A stretch of DNA of 64,000 nucleotides, taken from NCBI GenBank assembly GCA_040507225.1, contig JBEVVG010000002.1, positions 558,001 through 622,000 on the forward strand. Reading direction: 5' to 3'. Both the position numbers and the translations under genes were made by a program. This DNA is from Thiodiazotropha sp040507225 (GTDB taxonomy: Bacteria > Pseudomonadota > Gammaproteobacteria > Chromatiales > Chromatiaceae). This document shows positions 36,102 to 43,425 of the stretch, one piece after another. The notes beneath the pieces are model-generated. The model saw only the letters and a program-made list of their open reading frames with translations. It was not told where the DNA came from and did no database searches. Numbering within the stretch: the first letter of the stretch is position 1; every line of letters starts with the position of its first letter.

Positions 36102-36209
36102 GACATCGACCTTGGGTTTGCGGGTTTGCCGTCCCGGGCCCACTCAGGTGTCGGGGGGATTCGTGGCGGGCTATCGGCAAGGGGCTGCTTCTGGGGTATC
36201 ATAGCGGCC

Positions 36210-37031
36210 TTGGTTTACTCTTGGGAAATTGACGCTCGCTTGTTCAGGCTCTACCGCGATCTCTACCGACAGCGCCAAAGCATTCTATTGATGGTTCGGC
36301 GCGATACCCTGCTCAGAATCAAAGGCACTTTGCTGGGGCCGCTGTGGTTGTTGGCTCAGCCGTTGTTCCTGCTGCTGGTGTACAGTTTTGTCTTTTCCGG
36401 GATCCTCAAGATCAGTTTTCGTCCCGACGGTGGAAGCGGTGATTTCGCCCTCTACCTGTTTGCCGCTTTGATGCCGTTCAGCGCCATGCAGGACGCATTG
36501 CAACGCGCCAGTGGCAGCCTCGGGGAAAATCGTGACCTGCTGTTGAAAACCCAGATGCCGGGTATCGTGTTTCCCGCGGTTGCGACCCTGGGTACCCTGG
36601 TACAGGAGGTCATCGGGTTGCTGGTGCTGATCATCGCAGCCTGGGTCATGGGTTATCCGCCAGGGGCCACCTTGCTGCTGTTGCCCCTGCTGGTGCTGTT
36701 GCGTCTGCTGATCACTTTTTCCCTGGCGCCCCTGGTTGCGATTTTGTCGGTATTCATCAAGGATGTGGGACAACTGGTGCCGATGCTTATGATGGCCCTG
36801 TTCTTCACCACTCCGATCATCTACCCGCTGGAGATGATTCCCGAGGCCTACCGGCCGATTATCGAAAGCAATCCCATCACCTGGCTGGTACAGGCGTACC
36901 GGTCAGTGATTCTCGAACATCAGTGGCCGCTTGATCATCTTGTGACTGTAGCGATTGCCAGCCTGCTGTTATTGACCCTGACCGGAGCCTTGTTCGCACG
37001 CCTGCAGCATCGCGCCAAGGATTTCCTGTGA
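36210..37031 (+). CDS. wzm: ABC-2 type polysaccharide export permease (Wzm-like)
   Basis: About 273 residues with six helices, the Wzm/TagG fold. RYRDLYRQRQ-type N-terminal amphipathic region leads into RRDTLLRIKGTLLGPLWLLA, the cytoplasmic gate-helix segment of O-antigen exporters. Further marks are MPGIVFPAVATLGTLVQEV and the late FTTPIIYPLEMIPEAYRP. The start is uncertain: the frame is open to 36126, where it would enter the divergent gene, and TTG 36210 begins the conserved part. It overlaps the ATPase gene by 4 bases. Confidence 0.85.
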   Translation: MVYSWEIDARLFRLYRDLYRQRQSILLMVRRDTLLRIKGTLLGPLWLLAQPLFLLLVYSFVFSGILKISFRPDGGSGDFALYLFAALMPFSAMQDALQRASGSLGENRDLLLKTQMPGIVFPAVATLGTLVQEVIGLLVLIIAAWVMGYPPGATLLLLPLLVLLRLLITFSLAPLVAILSVFIKDVGQLVPMLMMALFFTTPIIYPLEMIPEAYRPIIESNPITWLVQAYRSVILEHQWPLDHLVTVAIASLLLLTLTGALFARLQHRAKDFL

Positions 37032-38227
37032 TAGCGATTCAAGCGCAACAGTTGTCGAAACATTACCGGCAATACGCGAAGCCTCTGGATCTGTTCAAGG
37101 AGTGGATGTTCAAACGGCCTTATCACACTCAGGTCAATGCCTTGGCGCCGTTGGATCTGAGTATTGAAAAGGGCACCACCTTCGGAGTGGTGGGAGACAA
37201 CGGCGCCGGTAAATCCACGCTTCTCAAGTTGCTGGCGGGAACCCTATCTCCGTCGACCGGTACACTGCATATCGAAGGCAGGAAGTCGGCGATCCTGGAA
37301 TTGGGTTCCGGTTTTCATCCGGAATTTTCCGGTCTCGAAAATATCAATCTCGCTTGCTCCATGTTGGGTTTGTCGGCTGCGGAAATTCGTGAACTGACGC
37401 CTGATATCATCGCCTTTTCGGAACTGGGTGATGCGATACAAAGGCCGGTGAAATCCTACTCGTCGGGGATGTTCGTCAGGCTGGCATTTTCCGTCATCAC
37501 CTCGATCGAGCCTGAGGTGTTGATTGTCGATGAGGCGTTGTCGGTCGGTGATGCGCTGTTTCAGAAAAAAAGCATGGATCGCATGATGCGTTTTCGCGAA
37601 GAGCACAAAACCCTGGTGTTCTGTTCACACAACCTTTATCAGGTAAAAGAGTTGTGTGATCAGGCGATCTGGCTTGAAAATGGCGTTGTACGGGGGGTTG
37701 GGGATTCTGCAAGTATCGTTGATGATTATCAGGATTCCGTCAGGCATCGGCAAAGCGTACATAAAGAGAACTCTCGCGCGGCCCCTGAACTGGATGCGGT
37801 CAGTGATGTTTATCTGCAAGAGGTCGAGTTGGAAGGCGGTATCGATACCCCTGAAAAGATACCGGTGTTTCGACAGGGGGACCGGTTATCGATAAGGGTT
37901 CGCGCAAACAAAGGATCGCATCCTGTCGATGATGTTCACATCGGGCTGGTGTTGATCAGAAACGATGGCTTGCAGGTGTATGGCGTTTCGACCCTGATCG
38001 ACCAGATCAAGATGTTTTCAATCGATCAGCAGAATCTGGGTATCCGATTGCTGTTCGATCCTCTGATGTTGATGTCGGGGGATTACGCACTCGAGGCCTG
38101 GCTGATCGATGGCAGCGGGCTGCATGTGTATGACTCACGGCCATTCTGTTGCCAGTTTCGTGTGCGCCATGACAGCAGCGAGGTCGGGCTGGTCAAGTTG
38201 TCGCATGACTGGAATCCGATCGACTGA
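37028..38227 (+). CDS. wzt: ABC polysaccharide export ATPase with glycan-binding tail (Wzt-like)
   Basis: A 399-residue protein. The ATPase part (1-235) has Walker A VVGDNGAGKSTLLKLLAG near residues 53-70, signature VKSYSSGMFVRLAFSV and Walker B VLIVDEALSVGD with the H-loop FCSHN. Residues 250-399 form a separate beta domain, as in Wzt proteins that bind the finished, often capped, glycan end before export. That tail suggests a chain whose end is modified before transport. GTG start; it is coupled to the permease gene. Confidence 0.88.
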   Translation: MIAIQAQQLSKHYRQYAKPLDLFKEWMFKRPYHTQVNALAPLDLSIEKGTTFGVVGDNGAGKSTLLKLLAGTLSPSTGTLHIEGRKSAILELGSGFHPEFSGLENINLACSMLGLSAAEIRELTPDIIAFSELGDAIQRPVKSYSSGMFVRLAFSVITSIEPEVLIVDEALSVGDALFQKKSMDRMMRFREEHKTLVFCSHNLYQVKELCDQAIWLENGVVRGVGDSASIVDDYQDSVRHRQSVHKENSRAAPELDAVSDVYLQEVELEGGIDTPEKIPVFRQGDRLSIRVRANKGSHPVDDVHIGLVLIRNDGLQVYGVSTLIDQIKMFSIDQQNLGIRLLFDPLMLMSGDYALEAWLIDGSGLHVYDSRPFCCQFRVRHDSSEVGLVKLSHDWNPID

Positions 38228-38305
38228 CCGGATGGTTGATCGAACGATGTTATATTTCCCGGATTACCGAAAGTCTTGCGTATCGATAGCCGCAGGCCAT
38301 AGCCA

Positions 38306-39223
38306 ATGAACGAGCAGAAAGCGCGTTGGGATCTTCGCTTGAAGTATGGTGTGATGTTTCCTGCTCTGGCGAAACTGCCGCGCTATGCGTCCTATCGTCT
38401 GGCGAGCCTTTGGGGGCGCAGCGAAATGCGTCGCGACCCGGCGTTGGCGACCCAGATCGCGCATCAGATGCAGCGCGCCATACCGGGTTATGAAGCGTCT
38501 GTGTATCGTTCATGGACCAGCTATTTTTACGCCCTCCAGCAACGCGAGATGCTCGATACCTGGTATTACCCCCGCCTGAGGACAGCCGCACAGGTGGGCC
38601 CTGTGATTCAGGTCGAGAACTTTGAACCGGTGCTTGCTGCGCGGCGGGAAAACCGCCCCATGATTTTCGTCGGCGCGCATCTGGGCCGGTTCTGGATGCT
38701 GGGAGTTACCACGGCGGCCTATGGCATGCCCACCAGTGCCCTGGCCCGGGATGATGAGAACAATAACACCTGGGGTTTGCCTGAAGCGGAGTTTCAGTAT
38801 CGCCGATTGAAACTGTCCCGGCTGCGCGCCTGTTACCAGGGGGATTTTCTCAACCCCGGGGCCGCCAACATGAGACCGTTGTTGCAGTCCCTGAGGGAAA
38901 AGCCGATGGCGATCCTCCTCGATGTGCCATATCCCAAGGGGAGTCCCGGATTGATCGGCGTACCTTTTTTCGGCCACGAGGCGTTTTTCCCGGAGGGAGC
39001 GATCAAGATCGCGAAAAAAGCGGGTGCAGTGATTCAGCCTTTCTGCGTGGAAGAGGACCGGCATGGATTGAGTCTGAAATTTCTCCCGCAGCATGAGGTC
39101 GAAGGTAAACCCGGGGACCTGCTGTTGGCCGAGCTGATCTCGGATATCGAGGGGCGTATTCGGCGAAACCCGGGGCGCTGGTGGCAGTGGCAAGCACTCC
39201 CCATGTTCTGGGGCGAGGTCTGA
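38306..39223 (+). CDS. LpxL-like lysophospholipid acyltransferase family protein, catalytic dyad altered
   Basis: A 305-residue protein of the LpxL/HtrB (lipid A late acyltransferase) family, judged by PMIFVGAHLGRFWMLGVTTA near residue 118, LLDVPYPKGSPGLIGVPFFG and the C-terminal IRRNPGRWWQWQALPMFW. The family motif is H-x4-(D/E); here the His is followed by LGRF and then Trp, so the acidic partner is missing. It also lacks an obvious N-terminal membrane helix. It may act with another acid group, use a different reaction, or be inactive. It follows the wzt gene by 78 bases. Confidence 0.78.
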   Translation: MNEQKARWDLRLKYGVMFPALAKLPRYASYRLASLWGRSEMRRDPALATQIAHQMQRAIPGYEASVYRSWTSYFYALQQREMLDTWYYPRLRTAAQVGPVIQVENFEPVLAARRENRPMIFVGAHLGRFWMLGVTTAAYGMPTSALARDDENNNTWGLPEAEFQYRRLKLSRLRACYQGDFLNPGAANMRPLLQSLREKPMAILLDVPYPKGSPGLIGVPFFGHEAFFPEGAIKIAKKAGAVIQPFCVEEDRHGLSLKFLPQHEVEGKPGDLLLAELISDIEGRIRRNPGRWWQWQALPMFWGEV

Positions 39224-39326
39224 AAAGCCGCTGAAACCGGTCACGGTCAAGGATTGATGCCCGACAGGGCGATCCGTAAGATTGTGCAATTTTTACTTTT
39301 CTGCTTATCCGATTGGGGAGAGGATT

Positions 39327-39743
39327 GTGTTATCCAAGAAAATTCTCGTGACTTTCCTGATGGTTGTGGTGCTGAGTGCCTGCGCAACCGATCCGGCCGT
39401 TCAGGCAAAGCGGGATGAGGCTGCTGTGGCCCAGCGGGCCGCTGAGCGCTGGGCGTTACTGATCGAGGGGCGGTTGGAGTCTGCCTACGAGTACCTGACG
39501 CCGGGGTACCGCGCGAGCACTCCCTATCCGCACTATCAGAAGTCGGTCAAGGGGCAGGGTCTGTGGCAGGCGGCCACGGTTGAGAATGTCCAGTGCGAGC
39601 AGGAGTCCTGCGACGTCAAAGTGAAGCTGAATCTGAAGATTCAGTACCCCAGGATGAGGAAACCCATTCACACGGATACCGAGGTATTTGAGCGCTGGAT
39701 TCGGGGGCCTGATGGTGTTTGGGGATTTCTTCCCAAGCAGTAA
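39327..39743 (+). CDS. Small predicted lipoprotein
   Basis: A 138-residue protein starting with VLSKKILVTFLMVVVLSAC, a signal with lipobox LSAC (Cys19 counting the GTG as Met1). The mature part has a helical EAAVAQRAAERWALLIEG followed by beta-type sequence with two cysteines in VQCEQESCDV that may form a disulfide. GTG 39327 is chosen because GGGGAG lies 6 bases upstream and the signal starts there. I do not recognise the family; the NTF2-like shape (helix, then curved sheet) is a guess. Confidence 0.75.
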   Translation: MLSKKILVTFLMVVVLSACATDPAVQAKRDEAAVAQRAAERWALLIEGRLESAYEYLTPGYRASTPYPHYQKSVKGQGLWQAATVENVQCEQESCDVKVKLNLKIQYPRMRKPIHTDTEVFERWIRGPDGVWGFLPKQ

Positions 39744-39750
39744 GGTTGTA

Positions 39751-39798
39751 ATTGCAGAATGTTGTATTTTTGATACAGCATATATTATTGTCTGCAAT
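39751..39798. repeat. Nested inverted repeats after the lipoprotein gene
   Basis: The outer arms ATTGCAGA (39751-39758) and TCTGCAAT (39791-39798) match perfectly. Inside, directly joined, ATGTTGTAT (39759-39767) pairs with ATACAGCAT (39773-39781) with one G-T pair. The result is one long hairpin with a 9-base bulge, starting 8 bases after the lipoprotein stop. It may be a terminator-like or mRNA-end structure. Confidence 0.45.
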
Positions 39799-40020
39799 AA
39801 CAGTCTGTTAGAGACGGTTATTCCCGGTTAATCTACCAAATCGCATTAAATTGAGCCTGAAAAAGGAAATTCAGGAGGCGATATTGCGGTGAATGTGCTT
39901 TCCAGGGCCCCAGATGTCTCTATTTTGGAAAACTATTTGTTGTATTTTTTCAATGAGTTAGCGTTTCGATTTGTAAATATGCAACATTTTTTCATATTTT
40001 TACTACAATTACGCTTGTTA

Positions 40021-40048
40021 GCCAGAAGATTTATGGTAGACTTCTGGC
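40021..40048. promoter_or_regulatory. 8-bp inverted repeat in the leader of the secreted protein gene
   Basis: GCCAGAAG (40021-40028) and CTTCTGGC (40041-40048) are perfect arms around 12 AT-rich bases. It lies just downstream of the promoter-like pair and 190 bases before the start codon. It could be an operator or an mRNA stem. Confidence 0.4.
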
Positions 40049-40239
40049 GTGAGAATCGACTTATGGGACGTATGTGGCCTGAGACTTTCCTCACAAAGGA
40101 ATGATCATTCCCTTGCATGGTCATGGGTTTGGGTCGATAATCCTCGAGAAGTGCCTGGACTCATGGCTTTTTAGCTGGCCGCATAACAGGCTCAGTTACT
40201 TTTTTAGTGTTAACACGCAAGAAAATAGGAGACACAACT

Positions 40240-42045
40240 GTGTTGAGAAAATCTAAGATCGCTGCAGCCATGCTGATGGCTACCGCAACTGCCGGAGTCA
40301 ATGCGGCTTACGTCAATACCGATGGGACAGGCCAAGTTGCACTGCTGCCGTACTACAACGTCAACAACAACATCATCACCAACATCAACATCACCAACAC
40401 CACCAACCTGTACAAGGCGGTGAAGGTTCGTTTCCGCGAGTCCCGCATCTCTGCTGACGTGCTCGACTTTAACATCTACATGTCTCCTTTTGACGTGTGG
40501 AACGGCACCATCCGCATGAACAACGCCACCGGCGTTGCCAACATCATCACCGAAGACGAGAGCTGCACCTTCCCTGACAAGTCGCTGCTTCAGGCTGGCG
40601 TTGACTTCCGTAATATCTACACCGCTACCACCAACGAAGATCTGACCGAAGGTTATGTCGAGATCATCGAAATGGGTGTCATCGCTGACGGTACCGGTCC
40701 TGCTGACGACCTGGGTCTGGAAGCTGAAATCGATGCCACCGGTATCGCCAACGGTGTGGTTGCCGCTGTCGCGGGTGACCGTTCCATTCCTGCCGGCCTG
40801 CTGCATGACGCCAACGGCATGCCCGCTGACTGCTCCGTGGTCAGTGACGCATGGAACGCCGGTCTGGCTTCCGCAGTTAACGTCAACGGTTTCGAGCCTG
40901 GCGTGCTGACCACTGAAGGTGTGGCCAGTGACGGCGCTGATGCCGTCAATGACCCTTATGCCAGTACTCTGAACGCCGGTCTGGTCTATGCTGCAGCTGA
41001 CCGTGGCGGCATCAACGCCTACGCCATCATGATCAATGTCGGCAGCGGCGCGGCCTTCGTTGAAGAAGGTACTCACGTTGATGATTATGCGACCGTTCCT
41101 CAGCACTATCGTTCGAACGACGCTTCCAACTACCTGCTGCCTTCCCTGGCTTCGGGTGACGTTCAGGTTGCTACCATGCTGGACGCAACCGGCGCGGCCG
41201 TTAAGACCACGGGTGTCATGAGCCTGACCGAGTACGATACCGGTGCTGTGAACGACATCTCTCCCAACCCTTCCATCCCGATGGGCTCCAACCCCTTCCC
41301 GATGGCCGTGGTTCTGAGTGCTGACGCGATCTCCGCTCCGTACTTCGTCGAAGCCGGCATCGCTGGTGAGACCGACATCGTTGCCACCTTCCCGCTGCGT
41401 AAGCACGGCGTGTACAACGGTGCCAGCCTGACCAACCAGGTCGATCCTCTGGTTGCCGCTTGTGCCGGTACCCTGAATGACGGTATCGACGATGGCGGTC
41501 CTGTGACCCTGCCGAACCTGGGTACCACCGCATTCGATTATCCGAATGATGTGGGCGCCGCTGGTGGTAACATCTGCACCAACGCAGGTTTCGTGGCCAG
41601 CACTCCTGACGTACAGGTCAGCCTGACCTACTACGACTACGAAGAGCAGACTGCTTCCGTAGCTCCGGGTAGCGACGACTTCTCTCCTGTGCCGATCGAC
41701 GCTCCGACCGTCATCGCCCTGGAGCGCGAAGTGAACGTGGTCTCCGTGAACCGTGCTGACGGTGGTAACCTGTCCGTACTGGGTACCCCGGCTGCCAACG
41801 TGTTCGATTGGACCCTGCAGACCGGTTTCAACGCTGGTTGGGTGACCATCGGCATGCCTGGTTACGACTACAACACCGATGCTGACATCGCCCTGCTGAC
41901 TGAGCAGATCGGCGGTATCAACGCTGACGGTGCTGGCGTCTGGACCGGTGTTCCGGTGATCGGTTTCTCCGCCATGGCAGCTGACGTTGGTCCTGCTCAG
42001 ATCGGTGAAACTGTGGACCTGATCCGCACTGTGAACCGCAACTAA
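40240..42045 (+). CDS. Abundant secreted or surface protein, family not named
   Basis: A 601-residue exported protein. The signal peptide MLRKSKIAAAMLMATATAGV ends near Ala22-Ala23. The mature start YVNTDGTGQVALLPYYNV and the following NTTNLYKAVKVRFRESR and DVLDFNIYMSPFDVW resemble a family of uncharacterised gammaproteobacterial envelope proteins. Four cysteines (near 109, 198, 408, 446) could form two disulfides. The protein is acidic and rich in Ala, Gly, Asn and Val. Codon use is strongly biased to GCT, GGT, CGT, GTT, AAC and ATC, unlike neighbours, a sign of very high expression. GTG start with AGGAG 8 bases before it; a strong terminator follows. An S-layer-like or surface-coat role is inferred. 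No IPTLxxWG-type tail is present. Confidence 0.8.
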   Translation: MLRKSKIAAAMLMATATAGVNAAYVNTDGTGQVALLPYYNVNNNIITNINITNTTNLYKAVKVRFRESRISADVLDFNIYMSPFDVWNGTIRMNNATGVANIITEDESCTFPDKSLLQAGVDFRNIYTATTNEDLTEGYVEIIEMGVIADGTGPADDLGLEAEIDATGIANGVVAAVAGDRSIPAGLLHDANGMPADCSVVSDAWNAGLASAVNVNGFEPGVLTTEGVASDGADAVNDPYASTLNAGLVYAAADRGGINAYAIMINVGSGAAFVEEGTHVDDYATVPQHYRSNDASNYLLPSLASGDVQVATMLDATGAAVKTTGVMSLTEYDTGAVNDISPNPSIPMGSNPFPMAVVLSADAISAPYFVEAGIAGETDIVATFPLRKHGVYNGASLTNQVDPLVAACAGTLNDGIDDGGPVTLPNLGTTAFDYPNDVGAAGGNICTNAGFVASTPDVQVSLTYYDYEEQTASVAPGSDDFSPVPIDAPTVIALEREVNVVSVNRADGGNLSVLGTPAANVFDWTLQTGFNAGWVTIGMPGYDYNTDADIALLTEQIGGINADGAGVWTGVPVIGFSAMAADVGPAQIGETVDLIRTVNRN

Positions 42046-42074
42046 TACAAATCGCGCAAGCGATCTTGTAGAAG

Positions 42075-42104
42075 AGGCAGGCCGAAAGGCCTGCCTTTTT
42101 TTTT
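42075..42104 (+). terminator. Strong intrinsic terminator
   Basis: AGGCAGGCC and GGCCTGCCT form a perfect 9-bp stem closed by a GAAA tetraloop, followed by nine T. It lies 30 bases after the stop of the abundant secreted protein gene. Confidence 0.95.
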
Positions 42105-42399
42105 GGCTTTTACGCCGCTAAGTAACTCGTAGAAAGAGTAAAGATATCTCTAACCAGAGAGCATTCCTCAGAGAAGTACTGTTAGGCAGTTGTCTGCATC
42201 GTTGCAGAAACTGACCGATACACGGTGGGTGGTTTCAAGCTGATGGGACGTCGCTTTTTGGAACAGAACAATATGGATTTGTCCTGAAAACCATATATGG
42301 GAAATTTTTTTTCAGAAACAGGGTCAACATACTGCCTGACTGTATTTGGTTCTGCCGGGTGTAGTTAACAGTCCCAAGTAAGGGCTGCATGAACAGCTG

Positions 42400-42429
42400 T
42401 TACCACAGTTAATTGTGTTTCAGTATAAT
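42400..42429 (+). promoter_or_regulatory. Promoter of the parvulin gene
   Basis: TTACCA at 42400-42405 and a perfect TATAAT at 42424-42429 with an 18-base spacer. The transcript would start near 42436 and run 40 bases to the ATG. Confidence 0.5.
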
Positions 42430-42431
42430 TC

Positions 42432-42450
42432 AGCGTTCGCATCGAACGCT
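42432..42450. promoter_or_regulatory. Perfect inverted repeat at the parvulin transcript start
   Basis: AGCGTTCG, a CAT spacer and CGAACGCT lie directly after the TATAAT box. As DNA this is a possible operator over +1; as RNA it would be a tight hairpin at the very 5' end of the message. Confidence 0.5.
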
Positions 42451-42476
42451 CATGGAATAAACATTGAGGTATAGAT

Positions 42477-43376
42477 ATGAGGTTTACACTGATCGGTCTG
42501 ATTTTCCTGTTCCTGTCTTCTCTGACCCATGCCGAAAGTCCGGTCATGATGTTCGGTGGTGATATCACGGTCAAGGAGATCGATCTGGATTCATTGCTCA
42601 TGGAAGGACCGGAAAAAGCCCGTCAGCAGGTGTTGGAAGACAAGACCAAAGTATTGCAGTTGCTGCGCCAGACCTACCTGATCCGCGCACTGGCTGATCA
42701 GGCCAAACAGGAAGGACTGGATCAGGACCCGATGTTTCAGGCGAAACTCAGACGCACGACTGAACGGATGCTCTACCTGCAGAAATTGAAGCAGATCGAT
42801 GAGCAGCCGATGCCGGATTTTGAACAGGCCGCAAAAGAGCAGTATCTGGGAAATCCGGATAAGTTTTCCGTGCCTGAGAAGGTCGAGGCGAAACATATTT
42901 TGATCGCCACAACCGACCGTTTGCCGGTCTACCATGATCGGGATGAGGCGTTAAAGATCGCCCAGCAGGTGAAGGCGGAGGCAGACGCCGGTGCAGTCTT
43001 CGAGGATCTGGTGAAACTGTATTCGGAAGATACCTTATCGAACAAGAACAAGGGTACATTGGGGGTTTTTTCACAAGGTTCGATGGTGAAACCGGTGGAC
43101 GATGCGGTATTCGCCATGAAGCAGCCAGGTGAAATCAGCGATATTGTTGAAAGCCAGTTCGGTTACCACATCATCAAGTTGGAAAAACGTTTTCCACCTC
43201 GAAAGCTCGCTTTCGAAGATGTTAAATCCAAAATCATCGAGGGTATGAAGAAGGAGTTTATTCAAAAGCGTCGCGAAACCTATTTCGACGAACTGCTGAA
43301 AAAGAACAAGGCGAGTATCTACGAGGATCTTGTAGAGGATTACATGGCGAAAGGACTCAAGCCGGTCGCTGAGTAG
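42477..43376 (+). CDS. Periplasmic parvulin-type peptidyl-prolyl isomerase
   Basis: A 299-residue protein of the SurA/PrsA/PpiC class. Signal peptide MRFTLIGLIFLFLSSLTHA, cleavage before Glu20. A helical chaperone-like region (about 35-125) precedes the parvulin domain with VEAKHILIATTD near 141-152, GTLGVFSQGSMVKPVDDAVF and SQFGYHIIKLEKR, the family's conserved blocks. It lies between the abundant secreted protein and the glycosyltransferase genes with its own promoter, so it may assist folding of surface proteins; that link is inference. Confidence 0.9.
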   Translation: MRFTLIGLIFLFLSSLTHAESPVMMFGGDITVKEIDLDSLLMEGPEKARQQVLEDKTKVLQLLRQTYLIRALADQAKQEGLDQDPMFQAKLRRTTERMLYLQKLKQIDEQPMPDFEQAAKEQYLGNPDKFSVPEKVEAKHILIATTDRLPVYHDRDEALKIAQQVKAEADAGAVFEDLVKLYSEDTLSNKNKGTLGVFSQGSMVKPVDDAVFAMKQPGEISDIVESQFGYHIIKLEKRFPPRKLAFEDVKSKIIEGMKKEFIQKRRETYFDELLKKNKASIYEDLVEDYMAKGLKPVAE

Positions 43377-43425
43377 GCGCATTGAGTATCCCTTCAACTA
43401 CCTGGATCAGAAGCGAGATTTCCGC

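Larger units (their letters stand above)
39744..40239. other. AT-rich gene-free stretch before the abundant secreted protein
   Basis: About 500 bases, clearly richer in A and T than its neighbours. It holds nested inverted repeats at 39751-39798, a promoter-like pair TTGTAA (39971-39976) and CATATT (39993-39998), an 8-bp inverted repeat at 40021-40048 and the ribosome site AGGAG at 40227-40231. A 71-codon open frame at 39889-40104 is not convincing. The stretch looks like a long leader or control region for the downstream gene. Confidence 0.6.
42046..42476. other. Gene-free stretch between the secreted protein and parvulin genes
   Basis: About 430 bases. It contains the terminator at 42075-42104, a 10-bp palindrome CCATATATGG (42291-42300), a palindrome AACAGCTGTT (42392-42401), a promoter at 42400-42429 and an inverted repeat at the predicted transcript start. 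Nothing that looks like a gene is seen. Confidence 0.6.

Noticed and set aside
39889..40104. A 71-codon frame with a GGAGG ribosome-like site in the AT-rich leader
   Set aside because: Composition is dominated by Phe and Leu as expected of AT-rich DNA, it spans the promoter-like pair and the inverted repeat, and it resembles nothing known. A leader peptide cannot be fully excluded.
40143..40160. An 18-base match (CTCGAGAAGTGCCTGGAC) to positions 21-38
   Set aside because: One copy is inside a coding region and one in the leader of the secreted protein; flanks do not match. A match of this length is uncommon but possible by chance in 64 kb, so it is not called a repeat.
40210..41406. A 398-codon minus-strand frame opposite the secreted protein
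   Set aside because: Strong codon bias of the sense gene leaves the antisense frame open; its composition (Val, Asp, Gly, His) is typical of a shadow.
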